Shown here piece by piece: positions 8,967 through 16,944 of a DNA stretch of 64,000 nucleotides. The notes beneath the pieces were generated by a model that did no database searches, was not told the origin of the DNA, and saw only the letters and a list, made by a program, of their open reading frames with translations. This DNA comes from Streptomyces chromofuscus (GTDB lineage Bacteria; Actinomycetota; Actinomycetes; Streptomycetales; Streptomycetaceae), in NCBI RefSeq assembly GCF_015160875.1, contig NZ_CP063374.1:6079501-6143500 (forward strand), read 5' to 3'. Position 1 is the stretch's first letter; the number at the start of each line of letters is the position of its first letter. Made by a program: the position numbers and the translations under genes.

Positions 8967-10160
8967 TCATCGGCCGCCGTACGTCGTGCTCATGTTCTCG
9001 TACAGCGCCTGCGCGTCCTGACCGAGCTGCGGTCCCGCCAGCCAGGTGCTGTCGGCCGGGCCGATCGACGTGTTGGAGACCAGCCTGGTCTCCCCGTCCA
9101 CCACCCGGAACCAGCCGCCGCCCGACGAACCACCGGTCATGGTGCAGCCGATCCGGTACATCGTCGGCAGCACCGGGCTGAGCGAGAACCGCCCCGGCCG
9201 GTCGAGGCACTTGAACATCTTCAGCCCGTTGTAGGGCGCCGCCGCCGGATACCCCCACGCACCCATCTCGCCGGCCTCCGCAGCGGACGGCGCCGAGAAG
9301 TCCACGTCCAGCGCCGCGCCGACGGTCTCCTCCAGGGACTTGGCGCCCTGCTCCGGCCGCACGTGCAGCACGGCGTAGTCGTACGCCGCCCCCGCACCGC
9401 CGGTCGCCGAGCCGCCCTCGATCCAGCCGTTGGACGTCGAGGCCCAGTCCGCCCACCAGTTGCCGTACGGGGCGATCTCGGTGGTGGTGGCGTCGCCCAG
9501 CTCCGCCTCGGACTTGCCGAGGTCGTTGTAGGCCGGGACGAACACGATGTTGCGGTACCAGCCGCCGCCCTGCCCGGCGTGCACGCAGTGCCCCGCCGTC
9601 CACACGAGGTGGGACCTGCCCGGGTGGTTCACGTCCTTGATGACCGTGCCCGAACAGACCATCGAACCTTCGGGGGAGTCGAAGAAGACCTTCCCGACCG
9701 GGGCCGCGTTCCGGTGGTACGGCGTCTGCTCGGCCGTGGCCTCGACGGGCGCGGGCTCCGGGTCGCTGACGCCCTGGTCGGCCGACGCGTCCTTGGTGGA
9801 CAACGTCTTGTCGGCCTCCTGCGCGGACGTCATCCGCTCCGGCTTCCACAGGCCCTCGATCACCGGGTTGACGAAGTCCTTGGCCTCACTGAGCCACTTG
9901 TCCCTGTCCCAGTCCCGCCAGCCGCCGTCCTTCCAGGCGTCGACGTCGATCCCGTGCTCCGCGAGGCGGTCCGTGAGGTCGGCCGGTATCCCGGCCTTGT
10001 CGTCACCGCCACCGTCACCGGCCCCCTGCGAGGCCGAGGCCCCGGCCCGATCGGCCGTCTCGTCCGCGCTGCCACCGCCGCAGGCGGTGGCAGTCAGCGC
10101 GAGCGCGGCCAGGAGGGCGGAGGCGGCGAGAGCGGTGCGAGGTTGGTGTGTGGAACGCAT
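8967..10160 (-). CDS. Trypsin-like serine peptidase, lipoprotein, copy 1
   Basis: Predicted exported lipoprotein of 397 residues. The start at 10160 is supported by GGGGGT upstream on the minus strand and by the signal peptide that follows directly: ALLAALALTATACGGG, with a lipobox-like TATAC. After an acidic low-complexity linker comes a conserved helical segment (LTDRLAEHGIDVDAW...WDRDKWLSEAKDFVNPVIEGLW), then a chymotrypsin-fold peptidase. The triad candidates are His in WTAGHCVHAG, Asp in YDYAVLHV and Ser in TMTGGSSGGGW. It is a close paralogue of the next gene upstream, same strand, 93 nt away. Role is inferred as cell-surface proteolysis; substrate unknown. Confidence 0.87.
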   Translation of the reverse strand: MRSTHQPRTALAASALLAALALTATACGGGSADETADRAGASASQGAGDGGGDDKAGIPADLTDRLAEHGIDVDAWKDGGWRDWDRDKWLSEAKDFVNPVIEGLWKPERMTSAQEADKTLSTKDASADQGVSDPEPAPVEATAEQTPYHRNAAPVGKVFFDSPEGSMVCSGTVIKDVNHPGRSHLVWTAGHCVHAGQGGGWYRNIVFVPAYNDLGKSEAELGDATTTEIAPYGNWWADWASTSNGWIEGGSATGGAGAAYDYAVLHVRPEQGAKSLEETVGAALDVDFSAPSAAEAGEMGAWGYPAAAPYNGLKMFKCLDRPGRFSLSPVLPTMYRIGCTMTGGSSGGGWFRVVDGETRLVSNTSIGPADSTWLAGPQLGQDAQALYENMSTTYGGR

Positions 10161-10253
10161 GGTGCTGTGACCCCCGTTGAAAGTCCGTCCGAGTGTGCTG
10201 AGGCGCGTCCGGCGTCGGCGCATGCATGTGCGAGTGACGGTGCCACGGCACCG

Positions 10254-11477
10254 TCACTGGCCGGCGAACTTGCCGCTCACCGCCTTGAACACGCCCTTGG
10301 CCTCGTCACCCAGCCGCGGCCCCGCCAGCCAGCCCGACGTCACCGGGCCGATCGAGGTGTTGGAGACCAGCGCCGGCTTCCCGTCCGGGCCCGTCGCGAC
10401 CCAGCCACCGCCGGACGATCCGCCGGTCATGGTGCAGCCGATCCGGTACATCGTCGGGTCGGACGCGGTGATCGACAGACGTCCCGGCTCGTCCTCGCAC
10501 CGGTACAGCGCCTGCCCGTCGTACGGCGCCCCCGCCGGGTAACCCGTCGCCGTGACGCTCTCCATCTGCGGCACGGCCGGAGCGGCGAAGTCCACCGGCA
10601 GCGCCGAGCCCACCGTCTCCTCCAGGGACTTGCCCCCGCTGCCGTCCTCCGGCGTCACATGCAGCACGGCGAAGTCGTACGCCGCCCCGTCCCCGCCCGT
10701 CTTGCCGCCCTGCTCGATCCACTGGTCCGAGGTCTGCACCCAGTCGCCCCACCAGACACCGTAGGGAGCGACCTCTTCCTTCGTGGCGCTCTGCAATTCC
10801 GCCGCCGACAGGCCCGCGTCGTTGTACGACGGCACGAACGCGATGTTGCGGTACCAGCCGCCGCTCTTGCCCGCGTGCACACAGTGCCCCGCCGTCCACA
10901 CCAGGTTCGATTTGCCCGGGTTGGCCGGGTCCTTCACGACCGTCGCCGAGCAGACCATCGTGCCCTCGGGAGAGTCGAAGAACACCTTGCCCGCCTCGGG
11001 CGCGTTGGCGTGGTACGACGCCGGCACGGCCTCCGCCTCCACCGGCTCCGGCGTCGGGTCCGTGACCCCCTGGTCCCCGGAGAGGTCACCCTCGTCGACG
11101 GCCTGGTCCGGCTCCTCGGCCTGCCGCATCCGGTCCGGGTCCCACAGGTCCTCGATGATCGGGTTGATGAAGTCCTCGGCCTCGCGCAGCCAGTCGTCCC
11201 TGTCCCAGTTCTTCCAGGCGCCGTCCCGCCACTGGTCCAGGTCGATCCCGTGTTCCTTCAGCCGGTCCTTGATGTCGTCCGGGATCTGGAACTTGCCGTC
11301 CTCCGAGGCGGCCGAGGAGGCCGAAGCCCGGGCGTCCGCCGCGGAGTCGGCCGACTGGCACGCGGTGACGGTGAGCGCCAGCGCCGAAGCCAGCGCGACG
11401 ACGGCCGGTGCCGAGGCGGTTCCGCGACGCGCGCGCCCGACCCGGCGAGCGGTGAACGACGGCCGTATGGATCGCAT
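10254..11477 (-). CDS. Trypsin-like serine peptidase, lipoprotein, copy 2 (tandem paralogue)
   Basis: The product is 407 residues, same layout as its downstream paralogue. A twin-basic leader and hydrophobic stretch (VVALASALALTVTAC) end in a lipobox Cys. A Ser/Ala/Asp linker and the helical segment IKDRLKEHGIDLDQW...WDRDDWLREAEDFINPIIEDLW follow. The peptidase domain has His in WTAGHCVHAG, Asp in YDFAVLHV and Ser in TMTGGSSGGGW. The 11477 start follows GGGGGAG at good spacing. The two genes are clearly a tandem duplication; similarity runs through the peptidase domain and the pro-region but not through the linker. Confidence 0.87.
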   Translation of the reverse strand: MRSIRPSFTARRVGRARRGTASAPAVVALASALALTVTACQSADSAADARASASSAASEDGKFQIPDDIKDRLKEHGIDLDQWRDGAWKNWDRDDWLREAEDFINPIIEDLWDPDRMRQAEEPDQAVDEGDLSGDQGVTDPTPEPVEAEAVPASYHANAPEAGKVFFDSPEGTMVCSATVVKDPANPGKSNLVWTAGHCVHAGKSGGWYRNIAFVPSYNDAGLSAAELQSATKEEVAPYGVWWGDWVQTSDQWIEQGGKTGGDGAAYDFAVLHVTPEDGSGGKSLEETVGSALPVDFAAPAVPQMESVTATGYPAGAPYDGQALYRCEDEPGRLSITASDPTMYRIGCTMTGGSSGGGWVATGPDGKPALVSNTSIGPVTSGWLAGPRLGDEAKGVFKAVSGKFAGQ

Positions 11478-12222
11478 GGTGGTACTCCCCCTGGTGGTGA
11501 ACGTGTTCGGCGCCGCGGCCGGATCCCGGCCGAACTCACTGCGGTTCAGGCCGACATCACGGCGTTCCGGCAACGGCACCCCACACTATGCGCTCCCTGT
11601 GGGGGACTTCCCACGGAACGGCAACGGTTACGTCACGGCAAGGATCTTGGAGCAACCCGTAACCCGGTGGCCGGACCGGTGTTGGTAGCGGTGGGGGTGG
11701 GGAGCCGGGGCTGTTCCTGTGTGCCCGCGCTCCGCCCGCGTTGCCTCGGGAGGTGTGCTGTCGACAGTGGCTGTGCGCAGGTGCGGTGCGAGCGCGGGTT
11801 CTTGAGCGGGTGTACGGGCGTGAGCCGGTCCGGGACGGTTGTCCGGCCGCCGCTTCGGGTGGCCCCGGACCGTGGGTCGGTGTGGCTGCCGCGCCGGGTG
11901 CGCCGGACCGTGGGTCGGGTGGCGCCGGACGGCGGGGCGGAGTGGCTGCCGCGCCGGGTGGCGTTGGACCGTGGGCGGGTGTGGCTGCCGCGCCGGACTG
12001 TGGGCCGGACGGGCTGCCTTGCCGGGCGGCGTCGGACTTCAGCGCCGCGTGACCGCCGGGCCGGGCGGCGACGACCGGAGCTGTGCCGTCCGGCCCGTGG
12101 GCGAGTGACGGCGCGGAACGGCGTCAGCGGGTGATCGTCGGCCGGACGCGGTGAGCGTGAGGGCAACTCGTCGCCCGACAGGGGGCGATGGAGCGCCCGC
12201 CCAGAGCGGGAGGACAGGAGCC
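11478..12222. other. 745-bp gap between divergent peptidase and aminotransferase genes, with GC-rich repeats
   Basis: No gene recognised. The first about 200 bp (11478-11680) have lower GC and should hold the promoter of the minus-strand peptidase. From about 11860 to 12020 there are imperfect repeats sharing GTGGCTGCCGCGCCGG (near 11882, 11942 and 11980), alternating with GGACCGTGGG-type words. Frames across it encode only low-complexity Gly/Arg/Trp-rich strings. I looked for an iron box here because siderophore-like genes follow, and found none. Confidence 0.5.
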
Positions 12223-13737
12223 GTGACAGTGACCGAGGGGATCTCACGCCGCCAGCCGGCGCGCGAGTCGGCAGCGCGGACCTATCCGCGCGCCCTGCCG
12301 ATCGTGCCGGTACGCGCCCGTGGCCTGACCGTCGAGGGCGCGGACGGACGCCGCTACCTGGACTGCCTCTCGGGCGCCGGAACCCTCGCCCTCGGCCACA
12401 ACCACCCCGTCGTCCTCGAAGCGATCCGCGAGGTCCTCGACTCGGGCGCCCCACTGCACGTGCCCGACCTGGCCACCCCCGTCGAGGACGCCTTCGTCAC
12501 GGAGCTGAGGCGGACCCTGCCGGCGGGACTGGCCGACCACGCGCGCGTGCAGTTCTGCGGGCCGTCGGCAACCGAGGCGGTCGACGCCGCCGTCGCCCTC
12601 GTACGCGAGGCGACCGGACACACCCGCATCGTCTCCCTCACCGGCGCCGGGCACGGGACGCCGCCCGACGTCCGGGGGACCGAGGGAGAGTCCGGCCAGT
12701 CGCCGGACGGACGCCGGCCCTCCCCACTCGGCACTCGCTGCCCCTTCGGCCTCGCCGGCGCGGACGGCGCCGAATCCGCCGTCCGCTGGACGGAGGCCGC
12801 GCTGTCCGCGTCGTCCGCGGCGGCCGGCCCCGCCGGGATGCTCGTCGAACCCGTCCACGGCGAGTGCGGTGTGCTCCCGGCGCCCGACGCGTGGATGCGG
12901 GCCACGCGGCGGATCACCGCCGCCCGCTCCATCCCCCTCGTCGTGGACGAGACGCAGACGGGCGTCGGCAGGACCGGCGTCTTCTGGGCCGTCGAGCACA
13001 GCGGGGTGACACCGGACGTGATGATCCTTTCCGGGGCCATCGGCGGCAGCCTCCCGCTCGCCGCGGTGATCCACCACGACGACCTCGCACCGCGCCGTCC
13101 CGTCGCCGTGCCCGGCCCGTTCCGCGGCAACCAACTCGCCCTCGCCGCGGGCACGGCGACCCTCGCCCATGTCCGCGAACACGGCCTGGCCGAACGAGCG
13201 GCCACCATCGGCAGCCGCATGCTGTCCCGACTCCGGTCCCTCGCCCGCGAGTTCCCTTGCATCGGTGATGTGCGCGGAAGAGGGCTGATGATCGGCGTCG
13301 AGCTGGTGGGGGCGTCGGAGCCGTCGGAAGCGTCGACGCCGTCGAAGGCATCCGAGGCGGCTCAGGCGGCGGACTCCCCTGCCGCCGGGGACGCGGGCGG
13401 GGCTACAAGACCCGGCGGCGCGATCGCACCGCCGCCGAGCCCCGAAGGACGCGTTCACGGCACCGCCCGTCCCGCCGCGCCGGAACTCGCCGCCGCCGTC
13501 CAGCGGGAGTGCCTGCGACGGGGCCTGATCGTCGGACTCGCCCGCCGGAGCCCGAGCGTCGTACGGCTGCTGCCACCGCTCACCATCACCGACGAGCAGG
13601 CCTCCGCGGTACTCGACCGCCTCACCGACGCCCTCACGGCGGCGGCCCACGCCCACCCGCGTGAGGACGCCCGCCCATCGAGCCGTCCGGACCGGCAGCC
13701 CGACGACCACGCCACGCCCGGACGGTCCCGCACATGA
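12223..13737 (+). CDS. Class III aminotransferase-family protein (diaminobutyrate type) lacking the PLP lysine
   Basis: Resembles L-2,4-diaminobutyrate:2-oxoglutarate aminotransferases used for siderophore precursors. The product is 504 residues; GTG 12223 follows GGGAGG and AGGAG (12208-12219). Recognisable parts are YLDCLSGAGTLALGHNHP, VQFCGPSATEAVDAA, EPVHGECGV, the PLP-binding Asp in VVDETQTGVGRTG (Asp242) and GPFRGNQLALAAGTAT. At the Schiff-base position the family reads LSKAIGGSLPL; here it is LSGAIGGSLPL, with Gly271 (codon GGG at 13033-13035). The phosphate-binding loop is also altered (TGAGHGTPPD), and a Ser/Ala/Pro-rich insertion of about 60 residues interrupts the C-terminal domain (about 370-425). 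As written it should not transaminate. It may be a degenerating or repurposed enzyme. Confidence 0.8.
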   Translation: MTVTEGISRRQPARESAARTYPRALPIVPVRARGLTVEGADGRRYLDCLSGAGTLALGHNHPVVLEAIREVLDSGAPLHVPDLATPVEDAFVTELRRTLPAGLADHARVQFCGPSATEAVDAAVALVREATGHTRIVSLTGAGHGTPPDVRGTEGESGQSPDGRRPSPLGTRCPFGLAGADGAESAVRWTEAALSASSAAAGPAGMLVEPVHGECGVLPAPDAWMRATRRITAARSIPLVVDETQTGVGRTGVFWAVEHSGVTPDVMILSGAIGGSLPLAAVIHHDDLAPRRPVAVPGPFRGNQLALAAGTATLAHVREHGLAERAATIGSRMLSRLRSLAREFPCIGDVRGRGLMIGVELVGASEPSEASTPSKASEAAQAADSPAAGDAGGATRPGGAIAPPPSPEGRVHGTARPAAPELAAAVQRECLRRGLIVGLARRSPSVVRLLPPLTITDEQASAVLDRLTDALTAAAHAHPREDARPSSRPDRQPDDHATPGRSRT

Positions 13738-13911
13738 CCATCACCAGCCCTCAATGCGTGACCGCCCCCCGCCCGTCCCGCCCGTGACCGTCCCCAGCCC
13801 GTTCGCACGTCACCGTCCCAGCCGTCCCGCACGAGAGCACACCGGCTTGCCCCACCCGAAAGCACATCCGGCTTGTCCCCAAGAGCCGAACCGAGCCCGC
13901 AAGGAACCGTC

Positions 13912-15840
13912 TTGACCACCGCCCCCACACCCGACGGCCGTGTCCGTCCCACCCCCCGGCGCTGCGGCGAGCCCCGTGCCACCCCCCTGCCGACGACCGG
14001 GACGGTCCCCGGACAGCCGGGCGCCCGGCAGCAGGCGGAACGGCTGAACGGAACCGCCACCGACCTCCCGGAGCAGTCCGACGCCCCTACGGCGGCCCAG
14101 GCGGCGGCCGTGGAGAACTTGCTGCGCTGCTGGGTGCGCGAGACCGATCTCCCCGCCCCCGACCACGGCACCCTCCGCATCCCGCTCCCCGCCAGTGGCA
14201 CCGCGCTGCTCGCCCCCGTGCACTACTGGTCCCGCACGGGATGGCACCGCTTCGGCCCGCCCCGCCTGGCCGGCGCCCCGGAAGAGTCCTCGCCGCTCGA
14301 CGCGGTCGCCGTCGCCGCGCTGCTCGCCCGGGAGGCACCCGGGGGAGGACAGCCGCGCGGGCGGAGCGAAGGCGCCGACCTCGTCGCACGTGTCGCCGAC
14401 TCCGCCCGCCGAGTCGCCACCTTCATCAGTGACCGCGAACAACGCCCGGCGGACGACCCCGACCTCTTCCTGGCCGCCGAACAGGCACTCCTGCTCGGGC
14501 ACCCCCTGCACCCGGCCCCGAAGAGCCGCGAGGGCCTGACCGAAGCCGAAGCGCACCTCTACTCACCCGAGTCGCGCCATTCCTTCCCCCTGCACTGGGT
14601 GGCCGTCTCTCCGTCCGTGCTCGCCACGGACTCCGCCTGGACCGAACGTGGGCGCACCGTCCCCGCGGCCCGGCTCACCGCTGGCCTGGCCGGAGCCGGC
14701 CTGCCCCTGCCCGACGGCTTCACCGCGCTGCCCCTGCACCCCTGGCAGTGGCGGGAACTGGGGCACCGCGGCGACGTCACCGCCCTGCTCGACACCGGAC
14801 TGCTCCGGGACCTCGGAGCCCACGGCTCCGCCTGGCACCCCACCTCCTCCGTCCGCACCGTCTACCGGGCCCACGCCCTCGCCATGCTCAAGCTGTCGCT
14901 GGGCCTGCACATCACCAACTCCCGCCGTGAGAACCTCCGCAAGGAACTGCACCGCGGTGTCGAGGTCCATCGCCTGCTCCGCACCGGGCTGTCCCAGCAG
15001 TGGCAGTCCGCCCACCCCGCCTTCGACATCGTCCGCGACCCGGCCTGGGTCGCCGTCGACGGGCCGGACGGCCGCCCCGTGCGCGGACTCGACGTGATGA
15101 TCCGGCACAACCCGTTCACGCCCACGGACGACGTCTCCTGCGTCGCGGGGCTCACGGCACCCCGACCTCACGTCCGGTCCGGCCCGTCCGCCGGCCCCGC
15201 GAACCCCGGCCGGGCGTCACAAGGGTCCCGGCTGGCCGACGTCGTCACGCGGCTCGCCGACCGGGCCGGTCGTCCGTGCGAAGCCGTCGCCGCCGAGTGG
15301 TTCCTGCGCTACCTCGAACAGGTCGTCCGTCCCGTGCTGTGGCTGGACGGCGAGGCCGGGGTCGCCCTGGAGGCACACCAGCAGAACACGCTGGTCCTGC
15401 TGGACCGAGACGGCTGGCCGGCCGGCGGCCGTTACCGCGACAACCAGGGCTACTACTTCCGCGAGTCCCGGCGCGCGGAACTCACCGCCCGGCTGCCGGG
15501 CATCGGCGAGCGCAGCGACACCTTCGTGCCCGACGCGGTCACCGACGAGCGCTTCGCCTACTACCTGGCGATCAACAACGTCTTCGGCCTCATCGGCGCG
15601 TTCGGATCGCAGCACCTGGCCGACGAACGGCTGCTCCTCGCCGGCTTCCGCCGGTTTCTCGAAGGCGCCGCCCGCGGCCCCGCCCGGTTGCGTACCCCGC
15701 TGCCCTCCCTGCTCCTCGACTCACCCGTCCTGCGGTGCAAGGCCAACCTGCTGACCCGGCTGCACGGCCTCGACGAACTCGTGGGACCGGTGGACACCCA
15801 GTCCGTCTATGTCACCATCGCCAACCCCCTCCATTCCTGA
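13912..15840 (+). CDS. IucA/IucC-family NIS siderophore synthetase
   Basis: ATP-dependent ligase of the NRPS-independent siderophore family, joining a carboxylate such as citrate to an amine or hydroxylamine. I place the start at TTG 13912, preceded by AAGGA (13901-13905), giving 642 residues; another in-frame TTG lies at 13873. Visible motifs: GHPLHPAPKSREG (near residue 197), HPTSSVRTVY, KLSLGLHITNSRREN and EAHQQNTLVLLD, then a C-terminal FhuF-like/IucA end. The N-terminal about 60 residues are disordered. It sits between an aminotransferase-like gene and a GNAT gene, an arrangement like parts of rhizobactin/aerobactin loci. Substrates cannot be read from the sequence. Confidence 0.9.
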   Translation: MTTAPTPDGRVRPTPRRCGEPRATPLPTTGTVPGQPGARQQAERLNGTATDLPEQSDAPTAAQAAAVENLLRCWVRETDLPAPDHGTLRIPLPASGTALLAPVHYWSRTGWHRFGPPRLAGAPEESSPLDAVAVAALLAREAPGGGQPRGRSEGADLVARVADSARRVATFISDREQRPADDPDLFLAAEQALLLGHPLHPAPKSREGLTEAEAHLYSPESRHSFPLHWVAVSPSVLATDSAWTERGRTVPAARLTAGLAGAGLPLPDGFTALPLHPWQWRELGHRGDVTALLDTGLLRDLGAHGSAWHPTSSVRTVYRAHALAMLKLSLGLHITNSRRENLRKELHRGVEVHRLLRTGLSQQWQSAHPAFDIVRDPAWVAVDGPDGRPVRGLDVMIRHNPFTPTDDVSCVAGLTAPRPHVRSGPSAGPANPGRASQGSRLADVVTRLADRAGRPCEAVAAEWFLRYLEQVVRPVLWLDGEAGVALEAHQQNTLVLLDRDGWPAGGRYRDNQGYYFRESRRAELTARLPGIGERSDTFVPDAVTDERFAYYLAINNVFGLIGAFGSQHLADERLLLAGFRRFLEGAARGPARLRTPLPSLLLDSPVLRCKANLLTRLHGLDELVGPVDTQSVYVTIANPLHS

Positions 15841-15903
15841 CCGACGCCAACCACCGCCCTCCCCAAGGACGACGCCCGACACCACCTCCTGAGAGGAGCC
15901 CCC

Positions 15904-16701
15904 GTGCCCCCGACCGACGCGAGCGCCGACGCCGGTACCGCACCCGTCACGGACAGGAGTCCCGTACCGGGCGAGAGCAAGCACACGCCCGAGGACACCG
16001 ACTCCGAGGACACGCTGGACCTGCGTCTGCCCGGTGAGTTCGTCGCCTTCCTCGCCGGGGAGGGAACCGACACGGACCCGCCGCGGAGCCCGGGGGCGCC
16101 ACGGCTGAAAGCCGTACCGCCCGTCCCCGACGACCTGCTCGACCACGTCGGCGACTGGGGCCCGACCGACACACCCGCGGGCGTCTTCCAGCTCGTCCCC
16201 GTACGCGTCGAGCGGGACCTGCCGCTCATCGGCCACTGGATGAACGACCCCGCCGTCGCCGCCTTCTGGCAGCTGGACGGAACGCAGAGCGTCACCGAGG
16301 AGCACCTGAACGCCCAGCTGGCCGGCGACGGCCGCAGCGTCCCCTGCCTCGGCGTGCTGGACGGCACCCCGATGAGCTACTGGGAGATCTACCGCGCCGA
16401 CCTCGACGCACTGGCCCGCCACTATCCCGCCCGGCCGCACGACACCGGCATCCACCTCCTCATCGGCGACATCGCCAGACGCGGACGAGGGCTCGGCAGC
16501 ACGCTCCTGCGGTCCGTCGCGGACCTCGTCCTCGACAGACGACCCGCCTGCGCGCGCGTCGTCGCGGAACCCGACCTTCGCAACACCCCCTCCGTGGCCG
16601 CCTTCCTCAACGCAGGATTCCGGTTCGCCGCCGAGACCGACCTGCCCGCCAAGCGGGCCGCCCTCATGATGCGCGACCGCTCCCTGCGTCATCTGATGTA
16701 G
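15904..16701 (+). CDS. GNAT acetyltransferase, siderophore (RhbD/IucB-like) type
   Basis: Predicted N-acyltransferase that would acetylate an (N-hydroxy)amine before condensation by the neighbouring IucA/IucC enzyme. GTG 15904 follows GAGAGGAG (15891-15898), giving 265 residues. Residues 1-90 are acidic and disordered. The GNAT domain starts at FQLVPVRVERDLPLIGHWMND and shows WQLDG, the conserved MSYWEIYRADLD, the acetyl-CoA loop RRGRGLGSTLLRSV and VVAEPDLRNTPSVAAFLNAGFRF, all typical of the siderophore acetyltransferase subgroup. It is separated from the synthetase by 63 nt and probably cotranscribed. Confidence 0.86.
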   Translation: MPPTDASADAGTAPVTDRSPVPGESKHTPEDTDSEDTLDLRLPGEFVAFLAGEGTDTDPPRSPGAPRLKAVPPVPDDLLDHVGDWGPTDTPAGVFQLVPVRVERDLPLIGHWMNDPAVAAFWQLDGTQSVTEEHLNAQLAGDGRSVPCLGVLDGTPMSYWEIYRADLDALARHYPARPHDTGIHLLIGDIARRGRGLGSTLLRSVADLVLDRRPACARVVAEPDLRNTPSVAAFLNAGFRFAAETDLPAKRAALMMRDRSLRHLM

Positions 16702-16944
16702 CGCTGTGCAACTGATCCATCGCCTTTAGTACGCACGAGACGGCGAACAGGTTCCCATTCCCCGCCACCGCACCTCAGCCCGATCTTCCGTCGCCCCGCT
16801 CCGCCCCGTCCCGATCGCCCACAGCACCACTGCATTCACGACTGGTCCATGCCGATCCGATGTCGCACTCAAGCGATCCACGGCACTCCGCGCCCTCACC
16901 GTGATCACCCGTTTGTCAGTGCCGGGTCGTAGGGTGGTCGAGCT

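Noticed and set aside
16702..16944. SOS box before dinG
   Set aside because: No CGAAC-N4-GTTCG-like sequence found.
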